NCBI GenBank assembly: GCA_030595015.1
Contig: JAUVDZ010000007.1
Span: forward strand, 1 to 20,618
From: Candidatus Peregrinibacteria bacterium
GTDB taxonomy: Bacteria > Patescibacteriota > Gracilibacteria > UBA1369 > PNNO01
DNA: 20,618 bases
Reading direction: 5' to 3'
The notes beneath the pieces were generated by a model that was not told the DNA's origin, did no database searches, and saw only the letters and a program-made list of their open reading frames with translations. Below are positions 7,499 to 16,200 of the stretch, piece after piece (position 1 is the first letter of the stretch; every line of letters begins with the position of its first letter). The position numbers were made by a program, and so were the translations under genes.

Positions 7499-8869
7499 TT
7501 AGAATGCACCTTTTCCTTTTATTACTGCCCAGACTGTTTTAATTAAAATTACAAAGTCGAGTAGTAAGGATTGGTTTTGTATATAGTAAAAATCATATTC
7601 TATATTCTCATGAAGTGGCAGGTCTTTTCTACCTAAAATTTGCCAAAGTCCAGTAAGCCCGGGTTTAACCTCAAGTCTTTTTCGTTGCCATTTTGAATAT
7701 TTTTTCACGATAAATGGCATTTCAGGCCGCGGCCCAACCAATGACATTTCGCCTTTTAACACATTTATTAATTGAGGGAGTTCATCCAAACTGGTTTTTC
7801 TAAGGAATCGACCTACTCTGGTTATTCGCTTGTCTTTAGCTTTTAACGGAGCTGTTTCGTAAGAGCCAGCTGATTTTTTCATTGTGCGGAATTTGTATAA
7901 TTGAAATTCAGATCCATTTTTTCCAACTCTTGTATGGATAAAATGAGCAGCTCCTTTTGAATCAAGACGAATCAAAATAACTATAAATAACCAAAATGGA
8001 ATAATGATAATCAATCCAATCAAAGAAAGTAAAATATCCAAAATCCGCTTAATCAATCTATAAAAAATGTTAGCTCTTTGCGGCTTAACATCAATCGAGG
8101 GAATTCCTTCGATCTCACTAATATCAATATTGCCAGCTAAAATTTCATACAAAGAAGAAACCAGTTTAAATTTAACATTCAGATTTCCGCATTCAGTCAT
8201 CATTTCAAGCATTTTTTCATGTGGCATAGTAGGGTCAGAAACATAAACAATATCTATTCTTTCATTTTTAATCACAGTTGCAAGACGTCTGACTGTACCC
8301 AATAATTTAACTTTAGAATTCTTAACATTATCATCCAGGAATCCAACAATTTGATAACCGAAGTCTTTATATTTTTCAATTTGCTTTGCTAAACGACGAC
8401 CAGGCTTTCCTGCTCCTATTATCAAAATTCTATGTAATCCCTTACCCTTACTAATTAAATATTTTCGCCAAATTCTGTTCAGGTATCTACCAATATTTAA
8501 AAACAACAATCCAAATCCAATAAATATTAAAACAAAACCTCTTGAGTAATCGTATTTATATAAAAATGAGCCCGCCATCAGCATAACTGCCACCAATAAA
8601 ACCGCTTTAATCACAGTGAAAATCTCGCTCGTACTTTCCAGTCGAATCTTTTGCTCATAAAGTCCAAAAAAATAAAAGACAACAACTAAAATTAAAAATG
8701 CCACTGGCATTGCAGTCAGATAAATTGAAAAATCCTGGATATTTTCACCAAGCAAATTTCGTGAATAATAAGCAGCTAAAAAACTCAACATAAAAAATAC
8801 TAAATCTGAAAGAACAAGCATTAAAATTGATAATTTTTTCTGATTAATAAGTCGAAGGAAGTTTTGCAT
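7499..8869 (-). CDS. polyprenyl-phosphate sugar-1-phosphate transferase (WbaP/WcaJ type)
   Basis: This initiating transferase moves a sugar-1-phosphate from a nucleotide sugar to undecaprenyl phosphate, the first step of polysaccharide or glycoprotein-glycan assembly. Its 456 residues show the full layout: four or five N-terminal helices (about 14-135), a Rossmann-like domain with 'ILIIGAGKPGRR' near residue 150 and 'GYQIVGFLDDN', a membrane re-entrant helix at about 272-297, and the catalytic bacterial sugar-transferase domain. That domain contains 'HTRVGKNGSEFQLYKFRTM', 'DELPQLINVLKGEMSLVGPRPE' (partly quoted: 'SLVGPRPE') and 'VKPGLTGLWQILGR'. Length and all signature motifs are normal. It overlaps the end of the upstream GT2 gene by 26 bases and feeds the ligase gene downstream, so the three form an operon. 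Which sugar it transfers cannot be read from the sequence. Confidence 0.95.
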   Translation of the reverse strand: MQNFLRLINQKKLSILMLVLSDLVFFMLSFLAAYYSRNLLGENIQDFSIYLTAMPVAFLILVVVFYFFGLYEQKIRLESTSEIFTVIKAVLLVAVMLMAGSFLYKYDYSRGFVLIFIGFGLLFLNIGRYLNRIWRKYLISKGKGLHRILIIGAGKPGRRLAKQIEKYKDFGYQIVGFLDDNVKNSKVKLLGTVRRLATVIKNERIDIVYVSDPTMPHEKMLEMMTECGNLNVKFKLVSSLYEILAGNIDISEIEGIPSIDVKPQRANIFYRLIKRILDILLSLIGLIIIIPFWLFIVILIRLDSKGAAHFIHTRVGKNGSEFQLYKFRTMKKSAGSYETAPLKAKDKRITRVGRFLRKTSLDELPQLINVLKGEMSLVGPRPEMPFIVKKYSKWQRKRLEVKPGLTGLWQILGRKDLPLHENIEYDFYYIQNQSLLLDFVILIKTVWAVIKGKGAF

Positions 8870-9893
8870 AAATTTCTAAGCTTTTTGATTTATAGTAATT
8901 ATACCTGCGTGAGCCCTTTCGCACGAACCATTTTGTCATTTCATTTTTTGTAACTCTTTTTCGTGACATTATTATTTTACGTTTTTTCAAAGCATCCGGA
9001 ATCATTTTCATATATTTAAACCAACCCTTGAACCAGCCAGCCCTCCAAAAGCTCTTTATTATGCGTTTTTTAATGAGAGTATAAAGATCTCCTAAAATAT
9101 TTGATCTGAATTCATTTTTTAAAAGCATAATTCTTTCATTTACTAAAAAGGCTCGCCATTTAGTAATTTTATACTCTTCAATTTTTGCTTTTTTACGTGT
9201 ATTGCGACAATGATGTGCAATTAATTTTGGAGAAAATAAAACTTTCCAACCAAGCATATGAAGTCTCCAGCACATATCAACATCCTCTAAATATAAAAAG
9301 AAATTTTCATCAAAATATTCACTAAACATTTTTGCATCTTCAATTGCACTTTTTCGATACATTGCACAAATATTTCTAATGCTAAAAATCTCCTCAACAT
9401 CGTCGAATTGACCTTCATCCTCAACTCCTCTGGCGCTTAATATTTCACGATCTACATAAGCAAAAATCCCAACTGTATCAAAAACCTTAGTCTTTTTTCC
9501 TTGATTCAAATCATATTGGTAAATTTTTCCGCCAATTGCTGCTATGTGTTTATCGTGCTTCATTTTATTCAAAGCATTTTCTAAATAATTATTATCCAAA
9601 ATTACATCAGGATTCATTATCATTAGATATTCACCCGAAGCGTACCGAATTCCCTGATTTAAAGCTCTTGCAAAACCAATGTTTTTTGTATTTCTCACAG
9701 TGCTCACCCATTTATAATGACGCTGAATATGCGTAATTGATTGATCAAAAGATGCATTATCAATATAAATAACCTCAATATTACTCGGACTATAAATCGT
9801 TTGATGCTGAATAGACTCAAAACAAGCATCCAGGTACTTTTTAGCCTTGTACCCAACAATTATAATTGATATGTCTGGAATTTGAATCGACAT
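8844..9893 (-). CDS. family 2 glycosyltransferase (rhamnosyltransferase-like)
   Basis: This 349-residue GT-A-fold enzyme begins with 'ISIIIVGYKAKKYLDAC' and continues with 'YIDNASFDQS' and 'NIGFARALNQGIRYA'. It has the metal/nucleotide-binding 'MNPDVIL' (Asn94-Pro-Asp96) and the later 'YLEDVDMCWRLHMLGWKV' (near 200-216), the acceptor-side acidic motif of GT2 enzymes. These are hallmarks of dTDP-rhamnose-type and related transferases that extend lipid-linked surface glycans at the cytoplasmic face of the membrane. The last 100 residues are very basic and contain a possible amphipathic membrane-binding segment ('FWRAGWFKGWFKYMKM'). It is the first gene of the glycan operon. A TAGAAT box six bases before its ATG suggests a leaderless start. 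The donor sugar is not predictable here. Confidence 0.92.
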   Translation of the reverse strand: MSIQIPDISIIIVGYKAKKYLDACFESIQHQTIYSPSNIEVIYIDNASFDQSITHIQRHYKWVSTVRNTKNIGFARALNQGIRYASGEYLMIMNPDVILDNNYLENALNKMKHDKHIAAIGGKIYQYDLNQGKKTKVFDTVGIFAYVDREILSARGVEDEGQFDDVEEIFSIRNICAMYRKSAIEDAKMFSEYFDENFFLYLEDVDMCWRLHMLGWKVLFSPKLIAHHCRNTRKKAKIEEYKITKWRAFLVNERIMLLKNEFRSNILGDLYTLIKKRIIKSFWRAGWFKGWFKYMKMIPDALKKRKIIMSRKRVTKNEMTKWFVRKGSRRYNYYKSKSLEIYAKLPSTY

Positions 9894-9899
9894 ACTCTG

Positions 9900-9905
9900 A
9901 TTCTA
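9900..9905 (-). promoter_or_regulatory. -10 box (TAGAAT) directly before the GT2 gene
   Basis: On the minus strand TAGAAT occupies 9905-9900, and six bases later the ATG begins at 9893. A start site seven bases after the box falls on the ATG, so the mRNA could be leaderless. No convincing -35 element is seen 16-18 bases upstream. The call rests on the box and its position. Confidence 0.4.
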
Positions 9906-9959
9906 ACACAACTTAGCTGGATTTATTACCTTTGGTTTGCTAATATCACTTTGCTTAGA

Positions 9960-10027
9960 ATAGTTTTGCGGCCATAATAGTTTTGGCGCCATAACTGTTT
10001 TGACACTAAAACTATTTTATTATTTAT
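9960..10027 (+). repeat. four imperfect 17-bp tandem repeats abutting the metK start
   Basis: Units lie at 9960-9976, 9977-9993, 9994-10010 and 10011-10027, each 17 bases, and the metK ATG follows immediately at 10028. Units 1 and 2 differ at only two or three positions (ATAGTTTTGCGGCCATA and ATAGTTTTGGCGCCATA). Unit 3 keeps ACTGTTTTG and unit 4 keeps ACTATTTT. The array contains a perfect TTGACA at 10000-10005 and a TATTAT at 10018-10023, but these are only 12 bases apart, too close for an ordinary sigma-70 pair. TATTAT lies at leaderless distance from the ATG. The array covers the whole likely promoter, so it may be an operator for metK-ahcY (inference). Confidence 0.7.
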
Positions 10028-11173
10028 ATGGCTAAACATTTTTTTACGTCTGAATCGGTTACTTGCGGGCATCCTGATAAGCTTGCTGATCAGATTTCAG
10101 ACTCAATTTTAGATGCAATTCTTACGCAGGATCCTTATGGTCGCGTAGCTTGTGAAACGCTGGTGACTACTGGCTTAGTTTTTGTTGCAGGTGAAATTAC
10201 AACTGATTGTTATGTGGATATTCAGGAAAAAGCACGACAAGTTGTAAAAGATGTTGGGTATACAAGAGCTAAATTTGGTTTTGATTATGAGACTTGCAGC
10301 GTTTTAACTTCGATTCATGAACAGAGTCCTGATATTGCGATTGGTGTAAATAAAAAGCATGAAATTGATAAAAAATTAGGAGCTGGAGATCAGGGGATTA
10401 TGATTGGATATGCATGCGATGAGACAAAAGAGCTTATGCCTCTGCCGATTTCGTTGGCACATAAATTGGCGCAAAGATTAGAAGAAGTTAGAAAAGATGG
10501 GACTTTGGAATACCTGAGACCTGATGGGAAAACTCAGGTTACTATTGAATATCACGATGGAAAACCTGTAAGAGTTGATCAGTTAGTTGTTTCTGCGCAG
10601 CATGATCCAAAAATTGAGCATGCGCAAATAGAGGCAGATATTAAGAAGCATGTTGTTGAGCCAATTTGTGATGGACTCGTAGATGAGAATACTAAATACT
10701 ATATTAATCCAACTGGAATTTTTGCAATTGGAGGACCAATGGGAGACACTGGATTAACTGGTCGAAAAATTATTGTTGATACTTATGGTGGATCAGCTGC
10801 TCATGGTGGTGGTTGTTTTTCAGGAAAAGACGCAACGAAAGTTGATCGCTCAGCAGCATATATGGCGCGATATATTGCAAAAAATATTATTGCTTCCGGG
10901 ATTGCCAAAAAGTGTGAATTACAACTTTCTTATGCGATTGGTGTGAGTCATCCTTTATCACTTGAAGTGAAAACTTTTGGAACAGGCGAAAAAGACGAAA
11001 GAGAAATTGAAAAATTAATTTGGGATAATTTTGATTTAACTCCTGCCGGAATAATTACCGGCCTTAATCTATTACGACCTATCTATCAAAAAACTGCATG
11101 TTATGGTCACTTCGGTCGCGAAGACGATGACTTTACATGGGAACAAACTAATAAAATTAACATTTTTGAATAA
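10028..11173 (+). CDS. metK: S-adenosylmethionine synthetase
   Basis: MetK makes S-adenosylmethionine from methionine and ATP in the cytoplasm. This 381-residue protein is of normal length. It carries 'GHPDK' (residues 14-18, ATP binding), the first signature 'GAGDQGIMIGYACDE' (118-132) and the second, P-loop-like signature 'GGGCFSGKD' (260-268). Also present are 'GPMGDTGLTGRKIIVDTYGG' and the C-terminal 'YGHFGR'. The start is fixed by the canonical 'MAKHFFTSESVT' N-terminus. No Shine-Dalgarno sequence precedes it. Four 17-base repeats end at the ATG. The stop and the next start share a base in TAATG, so metK and ahcY are translationally coupled. I see no SAM riboswitch in the 134-base upstream gap. 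SAM from this enzyme would supply AmrS and methyltransferases. Confidence 0.98.
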   Translation: MAKHFFTSESVTCGHPDKLADQISDSILDAILTQDPYGRVACETLVTTGLVFVAGEITTDCYVDIQEKARQVVKDVGYTRAKFGFDYETCSVLTSIHEQSPDIAIGVNKKHEIDKKLGAGDQGIMIGYACDETKELMPLPISLAHKLAQRLEEVRKDGTLEYLRPDGKTQVTIEYHDGKPVRVDQLVVSAQHDPKIEHAQIEADIKKHVVEPICDGLVDENTKYYINPTGIFAIGGPMGDTGLTGRKIIVDTYGGSAAHGGGCFSGKDATKVDRSAAYMARYIAKNIIASGIAKKCELQLSYAIGVSHPLSLEVKTFGTGEKDEREIEKLIWDNFDLTPAGIITGLNLLRPIYQKTACYGHFGREDDDFTWEQTNKINIFE

Positions 11174-12417
11174 TGACAAACGATGAACTAATCAAACAAG
11201 GACAAAATAATATCACTCTTGCTCAATCAAACATGGGCGCACTTATGGAAATCAAAAAACGATTCGAAAAAGAAAAACCACTCCAGGGACAGCGAATTGG
11301 GATGGCTCTTCATATCACAAAAGAAACAGCAAACTTAGTTGAAACTTTAGAAGCTGGAGGCGCAGAAGTGGCTGTAGCTGGATGTAATCCTTTGTCTACT
11401 CAAGATGATGTAGCCGAAGCAATGCGAGCAAAAGGCAGTAAAGCTTATGGATTAAAAGGACAAAGTTCTGATGAATATTATAAATGTCTTAATCAGGTTT
11501 TAGACATCAAACCAACAATCACAATTGATGATGGTTGTGATTTGGTAACTGAAGTTCATTTAAAAAGACCAGATTTAATGGCTGATATTATTGGTGGATG
11601 TGAAGAAACTACAACTGGAATTATTCGTGTGGAAGCAATGGAAAGAGAAGGTGTACTTAAATATCCTGTGATCGCAGTAAATGATAATAAGACAAAACAT
11701 TTAATGGATAATTATTACGGAACAGGTCAATCAACCTGGGATGGAATTATAAGAGCAACAAATACTTTAGTAGCAGGTAAAACTGTTGTTATTGCTGGTT
11801 ATGGAAGTTGCGGAAAAGGTTGTGCAATGCGTGCAAAAGGTATGGGCGCAGATGTTATTGTTACTGAAGTTGATACGTTCCCAGCTTTGCAGGCACGGAT
11901 GGATGGATTTAGAGTAATGCAAATGAAAGATGCTGCACCACAAGGTGATATTTTTATTACAGTTACAGGAAATAAGCATGTGATTAGACCGGAACATGCT
12001 GACACTATGAAAGAAGGAGCTATCCTTGCAAACAGTGGACATTTTGATATTGAGATCGATGTTAAAGGGATTCGTGAAAAGGCGAAAGAGACAAAACAAG
12101 TAAGGCCATTTATGGAGCGTTTTAGCCTTCCAAGCGGTAAAGATATATATATTCTCGCTGAAGGACGATTAATCAATTTAAGCGCAGCTGAAGGGCATCC
12201 GGCTGATGTTATGTCGATGAGTTTCTGTGGACAGGCACTTGCCTGTGAATATCTTGTTAAAAACCAAGAAAAACTCGAAAATAAGTTAATTCAACTTCCA
12301 GAAGAAATCGATAATAACATTGCTCAACTTCAACTTGATACAATGGGAATTACCATCGACAAATTAACTGAGGAGCAAATCGAGTATTTAAATAGTTGGC
12401 AAGAAGGTACAGCCTAG
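11173..12417 (+). CDS. ahcY: adenosylhomocysteinase (SAH hydrolase)
   Basis: AhcY hydrolyses S-adenosylhomocysteine, the product of SAM-dependent methylation, to homocysteine and adenosine, relieving product inhibition. The 414-residue protein has the catalytic 'DDGCDL' (119-124), 'GGCEETTTGIIR' (141-152), 'YGTGQSTWDGI', the NAD-binding glycine motif 'GYGSCGKG' (209-216) and 'NSGHFDIEID'. It ends at 'YLNSWQEGTA' without the C-terminal tail (ending near KPDHYRY) of long-form enzymes, so it is the short archaeal/Thermotoga-like form. The ATG at 11173 overlaps the metK stop by one base. The metK-ahcY pair forms a neat activated-methyl-cycle operon. A promoter for the next gene lies across its 3' end, and it stops with TAG. 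Confidence 0.97.
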   Translation: MTNDELIKQGQNNITLAQSNMGALMEIKKRFEKEKPLQGQRIGMALHITKETANLVETLEAGGAEVAVAGCNPLSTQDDVAEAMRAKGSKAYGLKGQSSDEYYKCLNQVLDIKPTITIDDGCDLVTEVHLKRPDLMADIIGGCEETTTGIIRVEAMEREGVLKYPVIAVNDNKTKHLMDNYYGTGQSTWDGIIRATNTLVAGKTVVIAGYGSCGKGCAMRAKGMGADVIVTEVDTFPALQARMDGFRVMQMKDAAPQGDIFITVTGNKHVIRPEHADTMKEGAILANSGHFDIEIDVKGIREKAKETKQVRPFMERFSLPSGKDIYILAEGRLINLSAAEGHPADVMSMSFCGQALACEYLVKNQEKLENKLIQLPEEIDNNIAQLQLDTMGITIDKLTEEQIEYLNSWQEGTA

Positions 12418-12425
12418 AGTATAAT
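12396..12425 (+). promoter_or_regulatory. sigma-70-like promoter for the lipoprotein gene
   Basis: TTGGCA at 12396-12401 and a perfect TATAAT at 12420-12425 are separated by 18 bases. The -35 and the spacer lie inside the end of ahcY. Transcription would start near 12432, giving a leader of about 25 bases before the ATG at 12457. A five-base inverted repeat (AGAGT 12416-12420, ACTCT 12428-12432) brackets the -10 box and could be an operator or a small hairpin. Confidence 0.6.
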
Positions 12426-12456
12426 CAACTCTCGTAAATTATTAACCAATAATTAT

Positions 12457-13146
12457 ATGAAAAAGTTATTAGCTTTTTTAGTTGTACCAATGCTTTTACT
12501 AACAGCATGTAGCGATCCTGAACCAGATATAACTATAGATGATGGATCTAAATCAAGCGCATTCAACCTCCATTTTATAGGAGTCTCTGAATACAATGGA
12601 TGGTTTGATAATATGGAAGCAAACAGTGAAAATGCTGAAAGTGTTTATACTTTTCATAAAGTAGATTCTGTATTCAACCAAACTGATCTTGTTAAAGAAA
12701 TCTTAAATGATAAAACAGATAAAATAGATGCTGTGTTCATTGGTTTTGGACCAAATGATTATGTGGGTGGTACAGCAGAAGCTGCAGAAGAAAATTATAA
12801 TAATAAAAAGGTTTATATTGAAGAGTTGTCTTCGCTTACTTTATCAGCGGATTTTGTTTTAATGATTTCTAATGGATTCCCTAAAGTTGTTGAAGCGAGC
12901 GATGAACATTTATTATGGAATTACGAAGCAACCAGATTGTATTTAGAAAAAAAATTCTATGAAACAGAAGAAAGGATAGTTAACTTCGGTATATTAAGAG
13001 CCCTAAGTAATAATACTAATTATTTAGCAATTGATTTTATTAATGAAGAGGGAGAATTAAATGAATTAGCCTTTAATAAGTTAAATTCAGATTTGGGTGT
13101 GTATCTTGGATTACTTTCAAAGAGACGTAATAAAGCTGATGAATAA
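12457..13146 (+). CDS. secreted lipoprotein, possibly a degenerate SGNH-hydrolase-like domain
   Basis: This 229-residue protein begins with a textbook lipoprotein signal: 'MKKLL', a hydrophobic core, then the lipobox 'LLTAC' with Cys18 to be lipidated. The mature part is acidic. I do not recognise it firmly. 'DAVFIGFGPNDYVGG' (91-105) resembles the GxND block III of SGNH/GDSL hydrolases, and 'ISNGFPKVV' then 'NYEATRLYLEK' resemble the following blocks. However, no clear block I GDS serine is seen ('FIGVSEYNGW' is in the expected place), and the block V DxxH is absent ('NELAFNKLN'). If related, it has probably lost hydrolase activity or has an altered active site. It has its own promoter upstream and a strong terminator after it. 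Lipoprotein status is strong. The SGNH link is inference. Confidence 0.85.
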   Translation: MKKLLAFLVVPMLLLTACSDPEPDITIDDGSKSSAFNLHFIGVSEYNGWFDNMEANSENAESVYTFHKVDSVFNQTDLVKEILNDKTDKIDAVFIGFGPNDYVGGTAEAAEENYNNKKVYIEELSSLTLSADFVLMISNGFPKVVEASDEHLLWNYEATRLYLEKKFYETEERIVNFGILRALSNNTNYLAIDFINEEGELNELAFNKLNSDLGVYLGLLSKRRNKADE

Positions 13147-13200
13147 AAAGATCAAGCACACTCGCTTTCATGCTTCGCATTCATCGCATATTCAAGCATC

Positions 13201-13234
13201 AAAAAACCCCGCTCTTTCGAGCGGGGTTTTTTTT
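13201..13234. terminator. strong bidirectional intrinsic terminator
   Basis: A perfect 8-bp GC-rich stem (CCCCGCTC 13207-13214 with GAGCGGGG 13219-13226) closes a TTTC loop. It is flanked by six A on the left and eight T on the right, so each strand presents a hairpin followed by a U-run. It lies 54 bases after the lipoprotein stop and about 40 bases after the S-layer gene stop on the other strand, and terminates both convergent transcripts. Confidence 0.95.
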
Positions 13235-13274
13235 AATTGAAATCTAGATGATTATCAATTAATCCATACGGATA

Positions 13275-16200
13275 TTATCCGAAGATAATAGCAGTGTTTG
13301 AATTAATAGTATCATTAGTTATTCCAGTAGTTCCAAGACCAGTAGCGTCTGTATCACCCCATAAGAATGATGCGATAGAGAATTCTACTGTATCAAGTGG
13401 AGCGCTATCGAATGTACAAGCGTATCCACCAGGCGCAGCACCTGCAGTATCAGTTGCTACTACATAAGCTTGGCTTTGACCACCTAGAACTTTAAGTCCT
13501 GAAGTGTTTGTAAATTCAGCAGCAGTAAATAATCCACCACCAGCGTCCGCAGCAAGTGCAGTACCACTAGTTAACCAATCAGTTTCAAGATAAAGATCAT
13601 GAAGTTGCGCACCAAGTGCACCACAACCATTATTTGAAGCTCCTAATTGGATATCATACATAGTCATTGTATCAGTACCTTCAACAGATACTTCAAATGC
13701 TAATACAGCTTGTGGAGTAGTTGGATTATATCCGAATCCATAAAGATCTGATCCATTTGAAAGTTCAAATAGAGTAGAAACAGTAGGGATGTTGTTTCGA
13801 ACAGTGAATGTTTCAGCACCACTTGTATAAAGTTCTGCTGTATATCCAGAAGTACCAATCAAAGCATCATCAACACCATCACCAGGTAATAATTCACCTG
13901 AAGAAGCACCTACAGCTTCGATATCAATACCATCAATATCGTAATCAGCAGCAAGACCTTCAAGATCAGCAACAGCGAAGTTGATACAATCACCAGATGA
14001 AGCTCCTCCTGAACCAATAGAATTAGTATCTATGTATATAGGAAGTACGATAGTTCCATCTTTTGGAACAGCAATTTTTCTGTCTCCAGTAGTCTCAAAT
14101 GAGAATTCAGCATCATTGCTAGCTGATTGAAGAGCAGCAGTGTAAGGATTTTCTGCATCCGGATAAGGGATCTTTACAGTTGAAACACCAGAAGCGTCAC
14201 AAGCCCCACCGTCTACATTATTAGTAATTCTTAATTCTCTTAGTAAGATATCTTCAGAATCAGTTGTTTCACGTAGAGTGATTTCAGCAACTAAAATATC
14301 AGAAGTACCATCAAGAATTAATTCATCACTTAGAGTATCTTCAATAGCGATTTCAAGAGCACCGTTATCTCTGAATGAGATTTCAGGAGACTCGTTATCT
14401 ACTAATTCAATACATCCTTCAGTACCAGTTAAACATACATCTAACTGAGTAGCAGCTAGTGCGAATCCGAATTCATCATCAGCACTAACTTGAGCATCAC
14501 CAGTTAATTCGATGTTAACAGCGTCAGTACTGTCTGGACTAGAAGTCACATCAGCACGAACTAATAGTTTTTCAGTGTTTCCACCTAAAACGTCTAAGTT
14601 AACATTGTTGAATACTCCAGCATCACCAGTGAATGCAGCATCATCTAAGAAGAATAAGCTACCACCGTCTTTGTGGAACATTTCAATATTAGTAAAGAAG
14701 TCATCACAATCTCCAAGAATAGTTGGAAAAACAGGAGTACAAGTTAATTCAACAGTTCTAACGATGATGTCAGAAGCAGTTGAAGCAGTTAATTCGTAAC
14801 CAACTAAATCAACTTCAGGTTGGTTTTTAACTACAACTTGATCCCAAGGAGAAGATGAAACTTCTACAGTAAGATTTGGTGGAGCAACAGTTTGTGCTTT
14901 ACCTAAGATAGGTAAACCAGAAACATCAGTTGCAACAACAACATTTTCATTATCAGCTGTATATTCAGCTTCAAAAGCAGTATCTACTAATTCAAGCCAG
15001 AAAGATGCACCATCAGCTGCGTCTCCATCAGCATCTAAAGTAGCCATGAAAGTACTAGTAGTACTTGAAGGTAAGAAGATAGTATCTTCAAACAATACAG
15101 TACAAGAACCAGTATAAGGAAGTGGAAGACCTCCACCAGTACAATTAGCTGGAACAGCACCTGGATCCTGAGATCCAGCAACTACTTTCCATGATTCAAG
15201 ACCAGCATCCCATTGCCATACTTTAAGATCATCAACATCATTTAATGTATCTGCAGCAAGGTAATGAGTTACCATTGTGAATCTAGTCCAATCTACTGAG
15301 TCTCCAGCAGTAGCAACATTGAATCCTAAGAATTCATGGTCTTCTGCGTTTGGAGAAATATCTCCAAGAGTTGGATTGCTTGATGAAGCAGAGAATGCAA
15401 CACGTCCACCAACGATATCTCTTGCTACTGGAGCAAATACGAGATCACCGTCAGTTACGTTTAGTCCATAACCATGTTGTCCTCCGATAGCAAAGATATC
15501 AGTATCTCTGTGGATATCAAATGCAACAGAAGAACCAACACCACCAACTACGTCAGTTCGAAGGTCTAAGTTAGTTACACCTCCGTCAGTAATTGTTAGA
15601 TCAGCACCTGTAAAGTCACAAGCGAAGTAATCTCCTGACCATAAACAGTCAGTTCCTTCAACTGGAACGTTAGATTGGTACCACATAGTGTTAGCAAAGT
15701 CTTCAGGGTCAGCAGAACCAGTTTGCTTAATAGCAATTCTTTGAATTGTTCCATCTTCACCATCAACTTCTACTCTGATACGAGCAACATCAACGTCAGT
15801 ATCACCAACATTAATATCACCACCAAAATCAGAAACTGTATATTCAAGATCTCCTACAGTAGCAGATCCAGTGTACATAAAATCACCACAAGCTGCGAAG
15901 CTTCCGCCTACATCAACTTGAGCTGCTGAATCAGCACCTACTGCAAATACATCATCTGGTGATGCAATACAAAGTGCGTTTTCAGCGTTTTCGTTAGCAG
16001 ACATGTCTCCAACACCTTCTAGAAGAAGTTCTCCTCCAGCAGGAACCACAATTGGGTCACCAGCTAAAGCAAAAGTTGCTTCGTTAGATTGAGTGTTGAT
16101 AGTCTTTCTAGACCCTTGTTGAACACCGTCTACATAAAGTCTAATCTCATCGAAATCTTCTGGATCACCTAAACCTGTTCGTGAAACAGTTAATTCTTCG

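Noticed and set aside
9894..10027. SAM riboswitch upstream of metK
   Set aside because: The 134-base gap is filled by 17-base repeats and lacks the conserved core or a terminator hairpin of known SAM riboswitches.
9960..10027. CRISPR array
   Set aside because: The repeats are head-to-tail without spacers, only 17 bases long, and no cas genes are near.
11767..12176. Minus-strand open frames of 110 and 125 residues inside ahcY
   Set aside because: They lie fully inside a strongly conserved gene on the other strand and show no domain, start signal or sensible composition.
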